Assembly (NCBI RefSeq): GCF_016907655.1
Contig: NZ_JAFBCL010000001.1
Coordinates: 5,304,001-5,368,000 of the forward strand
Length of the DNA: 64,000 bases
From: Saccharothrix algeriensis
GTDB taxonomy: Bacteria > Actinomycetota > Actinomycetes > Mycobacteriales > Pseudonocardiaceae
Direction: 5' to 3'
Below, in pieces: positions 43,794-53,958 of this stretch. A model generated the notes under the pieces. That model searched no databases. It had not been told where the DNA came from and saw nothing but the letters and a program-made list of their open reading frames with translations. The translations under genes and the position numbers were made by a program. Each line of letters starts with the position of its first letter. Position 1 is the stretch's first letter.

Positions 43794-45764
43794 GTGGCCG
43801 ACCCGTCGACCTATCGCCCCGCGACAGGCACCATCCCCGACGCCCCCGGTGTGTACAAGTTCCGGGACGCGGGCGGTCGCGTCGTCTACGTCGGGAAGGC
43901 CAAGAGCCTGCGGCAGCGGCTGAACTCCTACTTCGCCGACGTCGCCGGGCTGCACCCGCGCACCCGCCAGATGGTGACCACCGCCGCCGGCGTGGAGTGG
44001 ACCGTCGTCGGCACCGAGGTCGAGGCCCTCCAGCTGGAGTACAACTGGATCAAGGAGTTCGACCCCCGGTTCAACGTCCGCTACCGCGACGACAAGACCT
44101 ACCCCGTGCTCGCGGTCACGCTCGGCGAGGAGTTCCCCCGCCTGCACGTCTACCGGGGCCCGCGCCGCAAGGGCGTGCGCTACTTCGGCCCCTACGCGCA
44201 CGCGTGGGCCATCCGCGAGACGCTGGACCTGCTGCTGCGCGTCTTCCCGGCCCGCACCTGCTCGTCGGGCGTGTTCAAGCGGCACAACCAGATCGGCCGT
44301 CCCTGCCTGCTCGGCTACATCGACAAGTGCTCCGCGCCGTGCGTGGGCCGGGTCACCCCCCAGGAGCACCGGGACGTCGTGCTGGACTTCTGCGACTTCC
44401 TGGCGGGCCGGACCGACGCCATGGTGCGCCGGCTGGAGCGGGAGATGACCGCCGCCGCCGAGGCGCTGGAGTTCGAGCGGGCCGCCCGCCTGCGCGACGA
44501 CCAGGCGGCGCTCAAGCGCGCCCTGGAGAAGCAGGCCGTGGTGCTCGGCGACGGCACCGACGCCGACGTGGTCGCCTTCGCCCAGGACGACCTGGAGGTC
44601 TCGGTCCAGGTCTTCCACGTGCGCGGCGGCCGGGTGCGCGGCCAGCGCGGCTGGGTGGTCGACAAGGTGGGGGAGACCGGCGTCGCCGCGCTGGTCGACC
44701 AGTTCGTCACCCAGTTCTACGGCGAGCAGGCGGAGTCGGCGCAGGCCGGCGGGGTGGAGGCCGCGCCGGTGCCGCGCGAGGTGCTGGTGCCCGAGCTGCC
44801 CGACGACGCGGCGGCCGTGGAGCGCTGGCTGGGCGACCTGCGGGGCGGCCGGGTCGTGCTGCGGGTGCCCCGGCGCGGTGACAAGCGGGCGCTGATGGAG
44901 ACCGTCGAGCGCAACGCCAAGGAGGCGTTCCAGCAGCACAAGCTGCGCCGCGCGGGCGACCTGACGGCCCGGTCGGCGGCGCTGCAGGAGCTGCAGGAGG
45001 CCCTGGGGCTCGACACCGCGCCGCTGCGCATCGAGTGCACCGACATCAGCCACGTGCAGGGGACGGACGTGGTGGCCTCGCTGGTGGTGTTCGAGGACGG
45101 GCTGGCGCGCAAGTCGGAGTACCGGCGCTTCGCCGTCCGCGAGGGGGCGCAGCAGGGCGACGTGGGCTCGATCGCCGAGGTGGTGCGCCGGCGGTTCCAG
45201 GCCCACCTGCGCGACAACGCCGCGCGCGAGGAGGGCCCGCTGCCGGGCATCGACCCGGAGACCGGCCGGCCGCGGCGCTTCGCCTACGCGCCCAACCTGC
45301 TGGTGGTCGACGGCGGCGCGGCGCAGGCGCAGGCGGCCTCGGACGTGCTGGCCGAGCTGGGCATCACCGACGTGGCGGTGATCGGCCTGGCCAAGCGGCT
45401 GGAGGAGGTGTGGGTGCCCGGCGAGCCCGACCCGGTGATCCTGCCCCGCACCAGCGAAGCCCTCTACCTGCTGCAGCGGGTGCGCGACGAGGCGCACCGG
45501 TTCGCGATCGCCTACCACCGGCAGAAGCGGTCCAAGCGGATGACGACCTCGGCCCTGGACGACGTGCCGGGCCTCGGGCAGACCCGCAAGGCCGCGCTGC
45601 TCAAGCACTTCGGCTCGCTGAAGAGGTTGCGCGAGGCGAGCATCGAGGAGATCAGCGGTGTGCCCGGGGTGGGCAGGCGCACCGCCGAGGCCGTGCGCGC
45701 GACGTTGGGCGCGGCCGGGACCGGAGGAGTCGGCGCGGCCGACGACCAGAGGGAGCACACGTGA
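43794..45764 (+). CDS. uvrC: Excinuclease ABC subunit C
   Basis: Dual-incision nuclease of nucleotide excision repair. 656 aa. N-terminal GIY-YIG nuclease (GVYKFRDAGGRVVYVGKAKS), UVR/UvrB-binding motif near residue 215-250, central UvrC RNase-H-like domain (ECTDISHVQGTDVVAS and LLVVDGGAAQ), and C-terminal tandem HhH (LDDVPGLGQTRKAALLKHFG and SGVPGVGRRTAEAV). Complete. The stop overlaps rapZ by 4 bp. Led by a leaderless-type promoter. Confidence 0.97.
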   Translation: MADPSTYRPATGTIPDAPGVYKFRDAGGRVVYVGKAKSLRQRLNSYFADVAGLHPRTRQMVTTAAGVEWTVVGTEVEALQLEYNWIKEFDPRFNVRYRDDKTYPVLAVTLGEEFPRLHVYRGPRRKGVRYFGPYAHAWAIRETLDLLLRVFPARTCSSGVFKRHNQIGRPCLLGYIDKCSAPCVGRVTPQEHRDVVLDFCDFLAGRTDAMVRRLEREMTAAAEALEFERAARLRDDQAALKRALEKQAVVLGDGTDADVVAFAQDDLEVSVQVFHVRGGRVRGQRGWVVDKVGETGVAALVDQFVTQFYGEQAESAQAGGVEAAPVPREVLVPELPDDAAAVERWLGDLRGGRVVLRVPRRGDKRALMETVERNAKEAFQQHKLRRAGDLTARSAALQELQEALGLDTAPLRIECTDISHVQGTDVVASLVVFEDGLARKSEYRRFAVREGAQQGDVGSIAEVVRRRFQAHLRDNAAREEGPLPGIDPETGRPRRFAYAPNLLVVDGGAAQAQAASDVLAELGITDVAVIGLAKRLEEVWVPGEPDPVILPRTSEALYLLQRVRDEAHRFAIAYHRQKRSKRMTTSALDDVPGLGQTRKAALLKHFGSLKRLREASIEEISGVPGVGRRTAEAVRATLGAAGTGGVGAADDQREHT

Positions 45765-46648
45765 GCGCACAGGCCGGCGAGAAGTCCGGCATCGAGGTCG
45801 CGGTGGTGACGGGCCTGTCGGGAGCGGGCCGCAGCACCGCCGCGAAGTGCCTGGAGGACCTGGGCTGGTTCGTGGTGGACAACCTGCCCCCCGAGCTGAT
45901 CGCGACGATGGTGGAGCTGGGCGCGCAGGCGCGGGGCGCCATCACCAGGGTCGCGGTCGTGATGGACGTGCGCAGCCGCGCGTTCACCGAGGACCTGGCG
46001 GCGGTGATCAAGGACCTCGACGCCCGCGGCTACAAGCCGAAGGTGCTGTTCCTGGAGGCCACCGACGACGTGCTGATCCGGCGGTTCGAGTCGGTCCGGC
46101 GCGGCCACCCGCTGCAGGCCGACGGCCGGCTGGCCGACGGCATCGAGGCCGAGCGGATCCTGCTCACGCCGCTGCGCGAGGAGGCCGACCTGGTGCTGGA
46201 CACCTCCGCGCTGTCGGTGCACCAGCTGCGGGCCAAGATCGAGGACACCTTCGGCACCGAGTCGGCGACCCGCACCCGCGTGACGGTGCTGTCCTTCGGC
46301 TACAAGTACGGCCTGCCGATGGACTCCGACCTGGTCATGGACGTGCGGTTCCTGCCCAACCCGTTCTGGATCCCCGAGCTGCGCGAGCAGACCGGGCTGG
46401 ACGGCGACGTGCGCAACTACGTGCTCACCCAGGAGGGCGCGGAGGAGTTCCTCGACCGCTACCACGAGCTGCTGCGGCTGATCGGCGCCGGCTACCGGCG
46501 CGAGGGCAAGCGGTACCTGACGCTGGCCGTGGGCTGCACCGGCGGCAAGCACCGCAGCGTGGCCATCTCCGAGGAGCTGGCCGCGCGGCTGGCCGCCGAG
46601 GACGGCATGGCCGTGAAGGTCGTCCACCGGGACCTGGGACGCGAGTGA
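45761..46648 (+). CDS. rapZ: RapZ-family P-loop nucleotide-binding protein (YvcJ)
   Basis: 295 aa. The P-loop GLSGAGRST (18-26) has Arg in place of the usual Lys, as in actinobacterial members. The C-terminal domain has FGYKYGLPMDSDLVMDVRFL and the conserved GCTGGKHRSV. In E. coli RapZ is an RNA adaptor; in Gram-positives YvcJ is a GTPase/ATPase acting with YvcK. GTG overlaps the uvrC stop; the stop overlaps yvcK. Confidence 0.95.
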   Translation: MSAQAGEKSGIEVAVVTGLSGAGRSTAAKCLEDLGWFVVDNLPPELIATMVELGAQARGAITRVAVVMDVRSRAFTEDLAAVIKDLDARGYKPKVLFLEATDDVLIRRFESVRRGHPLQADGRLADGIEAERILLTPLREEADLVLDTSALSVHQLRAKIEDTFGTESATRTRVTVLSFGYKYGLPMDSDLVMDVRFLPNPFWIPELREQTGLDGDVRNYVLTQEGAEEFLDRYHELLRLIGAGYRREGKRYLTLAVGCTGGKHRSVAISEELAARLAAEDGMAVKVVHRDLGRE

Positions 46649-47691
46649 GCCGCAGGACGGTCGGCCTGCGGGCCGTGGCACTGGGCGGTGGGCGCGGTCT
46701 GCACGTGACGCTCACCGCCCTCCGGCAGGTGACCGAGGACGTGACGGCGGTGGTGACCGTCGCCGACGACGGCGGCTCGTCCGGGCGGCTGCGCCGCGAG
46801 CTGGGCCTGCTGCCGCCCGGCGACCTGCGCAAGGCGATGGTCGCCCTGGCCGACCGCGGCGGCAGCGGCGCGCTGTGGGCGGAGCTGTTCCAGCACCGGT
46901 TCGGCGGCACGGGCGCGCTGGCCGGCCACGCCGTGGGCAACCTCGTGCTGGCGGGCCTGCTGGAGCAGCTGGGCGACCCGGTCGCGGTGCTGGAGGAGTC
47001 CTGCCGCCTGCTCGGCGTGCGCGGCCGGGTGCTGCCGATGTGCACCGAGCCGCTGGAGATCGAGGCGGACGTCACCGGCCTGGACGAGGACGCGGACGTG
47101 GTGCGCCGCATCCGGGGCCAGGTCGCGGTCGCCACCACGCCCGGCCGGGTGCAGCGCATCCGCCTGCACGGCCCGGGCGGCCCGGGGCAGCCGCCCCGGG
47201 GCTGCGCGCAGGCGGTGGAGGCGGTGCTCGGCGCGGACGTGGTGCTGCTCGGGCCGGGGTCGTGGTTCACCAGCGTCCTGCCGCACCTGCTGGTGCCGGA
47301 GCTGAACGAGGCGCTGACCCGGACGCGGGCCCGCAAGGTCGTGGTGCTCAACCTCGTCCCCCAACCGGGGGAAACCGCCGGCTTCTCGCCGGAGCTGCAC
47401 CTCGACGTGTTGTGCGAGCACGCGCCCACGTTGCGGGTGGACGCCGTCATCGCCGACGCCGGCGCGGTGCCCGTCCCGGACCGCCTGCGGCGCGCCGCCG
47501 CAGCTCTCGGGGCCGCGGCGCACCTGTCGCCGATCGCGCTGCCGGGCTCGCCCGACCGCCACGACCCGGTCGCCCTGGCGGCGAGCATCGGCCGGGCCTT
47601 GGACGGCCTGCCTGCGGGGGCCGGTGCGCCGTCGAGTACAACCCTGCGAGAACAACGCGAGACCCGGGGAGGCGATGAGCCGTGGCGATGA
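46645..47691 (+). CDS. yvcK: YvcK/CofD-like gluconeogenesis factor
   Basis: 348 aa, CofD-like fold. N-terminal nucleotide loop ALGGGRGLHVTLTALR, then VTVADDGGSSGRLRRELGLLPPGDLRKAM and GPGSWFTSVLPHLLV are family hallmarks. Required for growth on gluconeogenic carbon and for cell-wall homeostasis in B. subtilis and mycobacteria (CuvA). GTG overlaps the rapZ stop; its last codons overlap the whiA start by 10 bp. Confidence 0.95.
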   Translation: MSRRTVGLRAVALGGGRGLHVTLTALRQVTEDVTAVVTVADDGGSSGRLRRELGLLPPGDLRKAMVALADRGGSGALWAELFQHRFGGTGALAGHAVGNLVLAGLLEQLGDPVAVLEESCRLLGVRGRVLPMCTEPLEIEADVTGLDEDADVVRRIRGQVAVATTPGRVQRIRLHGPGGPGQPPRGCAQAVEAVLGADVVLLGPGSWFTSVLPHLLVPELNEALTRTRARKVVVLNLVPQPGETAGFSPELHLDVLCEHAPTLRVDAVIADAGAVPVPDRLRRAAAALGAAAHLSPIALPGSPDRHDPVALAASIGRALDGLPAGAGAPSSTTLREQRETRGGDEPWR

Positions 47692-48668
47692 CGTCTGCGG
47701 TCAAGGACGAGCTGAGCAGGCTGGCCGTCTCCAAGACCTGCTGCCGGCGCGCGGAGGTCGCGTCCCTGCTGCGCTTCGCCGGCGGCCTGCACATCGTGGG
47801 CGGCCGGGTGGTGGTGGAGGCGGAGCTGGACCTGGGCTCCACGGCGCGGCGGCTGCGCCGCGAGGTCCACGAGCTGTACGGGCACCAGTCCGACGTCTTC
47901 ACCATCACCTCCAGCGGCCTGCGCAAGGGCACGCGCTTCGTCGTGCGGGTGGTCAAGGACGGCGAGGGGCTGGCCCGGCAGACCGGCCTGCTGGACCCGC
48001 GCGGGCGCCCGGTGCGCGGCCTGCCCGCGCCGGTGGTCTCCGGCGGGGTGTGCGACGCGGAGGCGGCGTGGCGGGGCGCGTTCCTGGCGCACGGCTCGCT
48101 GACCGAGCCGGGCCGCTCGTCGTCCATGGAGGTCACCTGCCCCGGCCCGGAGGCGGCGCTGGCCCTGGTCGGCGCGGCGCGGCGGATGGGGATCGGCTCG
48201 AAGTCCCGCGAGGTGCGCGGCGCGGAGCGCGTGGTGATCCGCGACGGCGACGCGATCGGCGCGATGCTGACCCGCCTGGGCGCGCACGACAGCGTGCTGG
48301 CCTGGGAGGAGCGCCGGATGCGCCGCGAGGTGCGCGCGACGGCGAACCGCCTGGCCAACTTCGACGACGCGAACCTGCGCCGCTCGGCCCGCGCGGCGGT
48401 CGCGGCGGCGGCCAGGGTGCAGCGCGCGCTGGAGATCCTCGGCCCGGAGGCCCCCGACCACCTGGCGGCGGCGGGCGCGCTGCGCCTGGCGCACCGGCAG
48501 GCGTCGCTGGAGGAGCTGGGCCAGCTGTCCGAGCCGCAGATGACCAAGGACGCGGTGGCCGGGCGGATCCGGCGGCTGCTGGCGATGGCGGACAAGCGCG
48601 CCAAGGAGCTGGGGATGCCCGACACGGAGTCGGCCGTCACCGCGGACATGCTGGAGGCGGAGGTCTGA
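47682..48668 (+). CDS. whiA: WhiA sporulation regulator
   Basis: 328 aa. Two LAGLIDADG-derived N-terminal domains (LLRFAGGLHIVGGRVVVEAEL) and a C-terminal helix-turn-helix (LEELGQLSEPQMTKDAVAGRIRRL). In Streptomyces it works with WhiB to drive sporulation septation genes. GTG 47682 is the likely start (ATG two codons later is possible). The conserved uvrC-rapZ-yvcK-whiA order supports the call. Confidence 0.97.
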   Translation: MAMTSAVKDELSRLAVSKTCCRRAEVASLLRFAGGLHIVGGRVVVEAELDLGSTARRLRREVHELYGHQSDVFTITSSGLRKGTRFVVRVVKDGEGLARQTGLLDPRGRPVRGLPAPVVSGGVCDAEAAWRGAFLAHGSLTEPGRSSSMEVTCPGPEAALALVGAARRMGIGSKSREVRGAERVVIRDGDAIGAMLTRLGAHDSVLAWEERRMRREVRATANRLANFDDANLRRSARAAVAAAARVQRALEILGPEAPDHLAAAGALRLAHRQASLEELGQLSEPQMTKDAVAGRIRRLLAMADKRAKELGMPDTESAVTADMLEAEV

Positions 48669-49101
48669 CCCCGCCCGCGGCGCCTCCCCGCGGCGGCGGG
48701 AAGCCGAACGCCCGGCGCGCCGGCCGCGGTCGCCGCCGGGGGCGGGCCGACCGGCGCCCGGGTCCCCGGCCGCCGGTGCGCCGCCCGCCGGCGCGCGGGC
48801 GGCAGGCCGTCCCGGCGACCAGCGCCGTCCCGGCGACCACCGCCGGTCGGTCGAGGTGACGCTGCGCCGCCGTCCGGGTACGGTCGTCCTGCCGACGGCC
48901 GAGCCCGGGGCGGGTTCCCGCGTGACCGCCCGTGGTGGTTACTGAACGGTAGAGCTGGATTTTCTTGCTCGATAAAGAGATCCTGGTGATCCACGTGACC
49001 AGGGGCGCAGCGCGGAGGCTAGGCTGGTTCGCGGCTGGAAGTGACAGTCAATCCGCACGCCCACTGGCGCAATCGCCAGTCGAGTATCGAGGAGACTCAC
49101 C
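48669..49101. other. whiA-gap intergenic region
   Basis: 433 bp without a supported gene. The left half is GC-rich low-complexity; the right half is more balanced in composition and carries the gap promoter. An imperfect GC-rich hairpin near 48673-48700 may end whiA transcription. Confidence 0.6.
48996..49025 (+). promoter_or_regulatory. Promoter of gap-pgk-tpiA
   Basis: TGACCA (48996-49001), 18-bp spacer, TAGGCT (49020-49025). The start would fall near 49032, giving a roughly 70-nt leader with CGAGGAGA before the GTG at 49102. Confidence 0.45.
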
Positions 49102-50106
<1,005 letters not shown>

Positions 50107-50141
50107 CCCGCTCGTCGGCCACCCGATCGGAAAGACCGGTT

Positions 50142-51305
50142 GTGAAGACTCTCAGCGACCTGATCGCCGAGGGCGTCTCGGGTCGGCGCGTGCTCGTGCG
50201 CGCCGACCTGAACGTGCCCCTGGACGGCGACAAGATCACCGACGACGGCCGCGTCCGCGCGTCGGTGCCGACCCTGAAAGCGCTGGCCGACGCGGGCGCC
50301 CGCGTCCTCGTGGCCGCGCACCTGGGCCGCCCCGAGGGCGCGCCCGACCCGGCGCTCTCCCTGGCCCCGGTCGCCGCGCGGCTCGGCGAGCTGCTCGGCG
50401 CCGAGGTCCGCCTCGGCGCGGAGACCGCCGGCGACGGCACCGTGGTGCTGCTGGAGAACATCCGCTTCGACCCGCGCGAGACCAGCAAGGACGACGCCGA
50501 GCGCGCCGCCCTGGCCGGCGAGCTGGCCGCGAAGGCGGACGCGTTCGTCTCCGACGGCTTCGGCGTCGTGCACCGCAAGCAGGCGTCGGTCTACGACGTG
50601 GCGCGCGAGCTCCCGGCCTACGCGGGCGAGCTGGTGCTGGCCGAGGTCGAGGTGCTCCGCAAGCTCACCGACGACCTCCGGCGTCCGTACGCGGTGGTGC
50701 TGGGCGGCGCGAAGGTGTCCGACAAGCTCGGCGTCATCGCCAACCTGCTCACCAAGGTCGACCGGCTGCTCGTCGGCGGCGGCATGGCCTACACCTTCCT
50801 CAAGGCCCAGGGCCACGAGGTGGGCCGGTCGCTGCTGCAGGAGGACCAGCTGGAGACCGTGGCGGGGTTCCTGGAGGACGCCGAGGCGCGCGGCGTGGAG
50901 ATCGTGCTGCCGGTCGACGTGCTGGCCGCCACCGACTTCGCCGCCGACGCCGACCACGACGTGGTCCCGGCCGACGCGATCCCGGCCGACCGCCAGGGCC
51001 TCGACATCGGCCCGGCCTCGCGCGAGCTGTTCGCCGCGAAGCTGGCCGACGCGCGGACGGTCTTCTGGAACGGCCCGATGGGCGTGTTCGAGTTCGAGGC
51101 GTTCGCCGGCGGCACCCGCGCGGTGGCCGAGGCGCTGGTGCGCAGCGACGCGTTCACGGTCGTCGGCGGCGGCGACTCGGCGGCGGCGGTGCGCGCCCTG
51201 GGCCTGCCCGAGGACGGCTTCTCGCACATCTCCACCGGCGGTGGGGCTTCCCTGGAGTTCCTGGAGGGCAAGGAACTCCCCGGCGTCTCCGTCCTGGAGG
51301 ACTGA
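50142..51305 (+). CDS. pgk: Phosphoglycerate kinase
   Basis: 387 aa, two Rossmann lobes. Substrate-side motif VLVRADLNVPLDGDKITDDGR, then LLENIRFDPRE, GGAKVSDKLGVI, and nucleotide-side WNGPMGVFE and VVGGGDSAAAV. GTG at 50142, 35 bp after gap. Its final A is shared with the tpiA ATG. Confidence 0.98.
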   Translation: MKTLSDLIAEGVSGRRVLVRADLNVPLDGDKITDDGRVRASVPTLKALADAGARVLVAAHLGRPEGAPDPALSLAPVAARLGELLGAEVRLGAETAGDGTVVLLENIRFDPRETSKDDAERAALAGELAAKADAFVSDGFGVVHRKQASVYDVARELPAYAGELVLAEVEVLRKLTDDLRRPYAVVLGGAKVSDKLGVIANLLTKVDRLLVGGGMAYTFLKAQGHEVGRSLLQEDQLETVAGFLEDAEARGVEIVLPVDVLAATDFAADADHDVVPADAIPADRQGLDIGPASRELFAAKLADARTVFWNGPMGVFEFEAFAGGTRAVAEALVRSDAFTVVGGGDSAAAVRALGLPEDGFSHISTGGGASLEFLEGKELPGVSVLED

Positions 51306-52093
51306 TGGCAACGCGCCAGCCGCTCATCGCGGGCAACTGGAAGATGAACCTCAACCACCTGGAGGCCATCGCCCTGGTGCAGAAGATCGCCTTCTCGCTG
51401 CCCGAGAAGTACTTCGCCAAGGTCGAGGTCGCCGTGCTGCCGCCGTTCGTCGACATCCGGTCGATCCAGACCCTGGTCGACGGCGACAAGCTGCTGCTCA
51501 AGTACGGGGCGCAGGACCTGTCCGCGCACGACTCGGGCGCGTACACCGGCGAGGTGTCCGGCCCGATGCTGGCCAAGCTCGGCTGCTCCTACGTCACCGT
51601 GGGCCACTCCGAGCGGCGCGAGTACCACCACGAGGACGACGCGCTGGTCAACAAGAAGGTCAGGGCCGCGCTCAAGCACGGCGTCACGCCGATCTTCTGC
51701 CTCGGCGAGCAGGTGGCCGTGCGGGAGTCGGGCGGCCACGTCGCGCACTGCACCGACCAGCTGGTGGCCGGCCTGCGGGGCGTCACCGCCGAGCAGGCGA
51801 AGGGCGTCGTCGTCGCCTACGAGCCGGTGTGGGCGATCGGCACCGGCAAGGTGGCCTCCGCGGCCGACGCGCAGGAGGTCTGCGCGGCGGTGCGGGCCAA
51901 GCTCGCCGAGCTGTACGACGAGGACGTGGCATCGGCCGTTCGGGTGCTTTACGGCGGGTCGGTCAAGTCGGGCAACATCGCCGAGCTGGTCGCGCAGAAG
52001 GACGTCGACGGCGCCCTCGTGGGTGGTGCGAGCCTGGACGCGGACGAGTTCAGCAAGCTCTGCGCCCTCGCGGCCGGCGGGCCTCTACCCTGA
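51305..52093 (+). CDS. tpiA: Triosephosphate isomerase
   Basis: 262 aa TIM barrel. N11 and K13 (GNWKMN), catalytic H101 (VGHSERRE) and E173 (AYEPVWAIGTGK), and the phosphate loop YGGSVKSGN are all present. ATG overlaps the pgk stop by one base, completing gap-pgk-tpiA. Confidence 0.98.
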   Translation: MATRQPLIAGNWKMNLNHLEAIALVQKIAFSLPEKYFAKVEVAVLPPFVDIRSIQTLVDGDKLLLKYGAQDLSAHDSGAYTGEVSGPMLAKLGCSYVTVGHSERREYHHEDDALVNKKVRAALKHGVTPIFCLGEQVAVRESGGHVAHCTDQLVAGLRGVTAEQAKGVVVAYEPVWAIGTGKVASAADAQEVCAAVRAKLAELYDEDVASAVRVLYGGSVKSGNIAELVAQKDVDGALVGGASLDADEFSKLCALAAGGPLP

Positions 52094-52146
52094 TGCCTTG
52101 AACACCCCCCACCACGGAGGTGGTCCACGGTCGGCAGTCGACCGGG

Positions 52147-52152
52147 TACTCT
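52147..52152 (+). promoter_or_regulatory. Candidate -10 box of secG
   Basis: TACTCT lies 31 nt before the secG ATG with a GCGAGGAAG ribosome-binding site between. No clear -35. Confidence 0.3.
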
Positions 52153-52183
52153 GTGGCGTCACCTGCCTGACAGCGAGGAAGAA

Positions 52184-52417
52184 ATGATCCTGTTCCTGCA
52201 GATCCTGTTGATCGTCTCCAGCGTCCTGCTGATCCTGCTGGTGCTGCTGCACCGGGGCCGTGGTGGTGGTCTGTCCTCGTTGTTCGGCGGCGGGATGCAG
52301 TCGAGCCTGTCCGGGTCGAGCGTGGTGGAGAAGAACCTGGACCGCCTGACGCTGTTCGTCGGGGCGATCTGGGTCATCGCCATCGTCGGCATCGGGCTGC
52401 TGCTCAAGGTCAACTGA
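52184..52417 (+). CDS. secG: Preprotein translocase subunit SecG
   Basis: 77 aa, two membrane helices (ILLIVSSVLLILLVLLH and LTLFVGAIWVIAIVGIGLLL) joined by the conserved cytosolic loop GLSSLFGGGMQSSLSGSSVVEKNLDR. Part of the SecYEG channel. ATG with GAGGAAGAA upstream. Its place after tpiA matches other actinobacteria. Confidence 0.95.
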   Translation: MILFLQILLIVSSVLLILLVLLHRGRGGGLSSLFGGGMQSSLSGSSVVEKNLDRLTLFVGAIWVIAIVGIGLLLKVN

Positions 52418-52455
52418 CGACAGAGGGAATCCACGTGGTGGGGGTGTGAGGGTCG

Positions 52456-52800
52456 ATGGCTGGAGGTAACGCGATTCGCGGTACCCGCGTCGGCGCAGGC
52501 CCGATGGGCGAGTCGGAGCGCGGCGAGTCCGCGCCCCGGCGCCGGGTGTCGTACTGGTGCGCCAACGCGCACGAGTCGCGCCCGTCGTTCGCGGTCGAAG
52601 CGGAAATCCCGGAGAACTGGGACTGCCCCCGGTGCGGTCTGCCGGCGGGCCGGGACGAGCAGGCGCCCCCTGCTCCTCCGCGCAACGAGCCGTACAAGAC
52701 GCACTTGGCGTACGTGAAGGAGCGGCGCTCCGACGCGGACGGGGAGGCGATCCTCGAAGAGGCGCTGACCAAGCTGCGCAAGCAGCGCGAAGAGCCCTAG
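52456..52800 (+). CDS. rbpA: RNA polymerase-binding protein RbpA
   Basis: 114 aa actinobacterial transcription activator that stabilises sigmaA/sigmaB holoenzyme and open complexes. N-terminal tail MAGGNAIRGTRVGAGPMGES, core domain with zinc-type Cys C35 and CPRC, and C-terminal sigma-interaction domain PYKTHLAYVKERRSDADGEA. 38 bp after secG. Followed by a strong hairpin. Confidence 0.96.
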   Translation: MAGGNAIRGTRVGAGPMGESERGESAPRRRVSYWCANAHESRPSFAVEAEIPENWDCPRCGLPAGRDEQAPPAPPRNEPYKTHLAYVKERRSDADGEAILEEALTKLRKQREEP

Positions 52801-52817
52801 CTGCGACGCAGCGGACC

Positions 52818-52845
52818 GGCCCCCGCGGCACCTGCCGCGGGGGCC
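52818..52845 (+). terminator. Terminator after rbpA
   Basis: 13-bp perfect stem (52818-52830 with 52833-52845) with a 2-nt loop, 18 bp after the rbpA stop. Confidence 0.8.
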
Positions 52846-52998
52846 GTTCGCGCTCTCGGGGGCTTCGCCGCGGGGCGGAGCCCGGCAGGTGGGCGCGCGC
52901 CGCGGGCAGGGCGGCGTGGTGCTCGCGGAGGCCGGCCCGGCGCTGCGGCGGCCCGCCGGGGCGGTCCGGTCGGGCCGCCGCGGGCGGGCCGGGCGGTG

Positions 52999-53910
52999 TC
53001 AGGCCGTGCGGCGCAGCGAGGCGAGCTGCCGGCGCAGCAGCACCGCCCCGAGCAGCAGGAACAGCGCCAGCACCACCGGTGTCGAGGCGGCCCCGTCGGT
53101 CGAGCTGGTCAGGGCCACCTCGACGGTGCCCACCAGGATCACGCCGCAGTCGGCCCGGACCACGTGCCGGCCGGGCTCGATGGTCGCGAACTCGACCCCG
53201 GTGCGGAACGTCCCCGACCCGTCGGCGCGGGCCCGCCCGACGTCCTCGCCCAGCGAGCTGAGCCGCACCTCCGACCCCGGCAGGCACCCCGTGCCGGTGG
53301 CCGTCAGCGGGTCGCCCGGCTGGACGTGGTCCTTGTCCAGCACCAGCGCGCCGTCCCCGCCCTCGAACGCGGTCGTGGTGGTCGGCGCGGGACCGCCGGA
53401 CGAGCTGCCGGTCGTGCTCGTCGTCGTGGTGGTCGTGGTCGTGGTGGTCGACCGGGTGGTGGTCGCCGCCGGCGCGGTGGTGGTGGTGACCGGCGGGGGA
53501 GCGTCGGCGGTCGTGGTGACCGGCGGGCCGGTGGTCGTGGTGGCGCCCGGCGGCGCGGTCACGGTGAACGTCGCGTGCGCGACGCTGCCCCGGCACACCG
53601 TGCGCAGGGCGACGGTGTGCGGACCGGCCGCCGCGCCGGCCGGCACGGTGGCGCGGACCGACCCGCGGCGGCCCGGCCAGGGGGTGGCCAGCACGGTGCC
53701 CGCGTCGTCCCACAGCAGCTGCATCCGTCGGTAGCAGTCCCGGTCCCAGGTGAACCCGGCCCAGTCGACGGTGAACGCGGACCCCGCGCCGCCCGCGGCG
53801 GGGGTGATCGTGATGGCGGGCGCCTGCCGCGCCGCCGCGGCGGCGGGGAGCGGGTGGGTGGCACCGCCCGCGACGACGACGAGTAGAGCTAGTGTTCCTG
53901 CCGATCGCAT
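52999..53910 (-). CDS. Exported surface protein with Thr-rich stalk
   Basis: 303 aa. Signal peptide MRSAGTLALLVVVAGGATHP with cleavage near AAAA; a first Ig-like domain with a Cys pair (DRDCYRR, RTVCRGS); a Thr/Pro/Ser stalk including a run of ten Thr; a second beta domain with a Cys pair (TGTGCLPGS, RADCGVIL); then a C-terminal membrane helix STPVVLALFLLLGAVLLRR and basic tail. No LPxTG sortase signal, so it is a membrane-anchored surface protein. ATG 53910 has GGGAG upstream. Divergent from the next gene with only 48 bp between starts. Function unknown. Confidence 0.75.
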   Translation of the reverse strand: MRSAGTLALLVVVAGGATHPLPAAAAARQAPAITITPAAGGAGSAFTVDWAGFTWDRDCYRRMQLLWDDAGTVLATPWPGRRGSVRATVPAGAAAGPHTVALRTVCRGSVAHATFTVTAPPGATTTTGPPVTTTADAPPPVTTTTAPAATTTRSTTTTTTTTTTSTTGSSSGGPAPTTTTAFEGGDGALVLDKDHVQPGDPLTATGTGCLPGSEVRLSSLGEDVGRARADGSGTFRTGVEFATIEPGRHVVRADCGVILVGTVEVALTSSTDGAASTPVVLALFLLLGAVLLRRQLASLRRTA

Positions 53911-53958
53911 CCCGAACTCCCGGACTCGTCGCGTCCCCGAAATCCCCGAGGTGCCCCT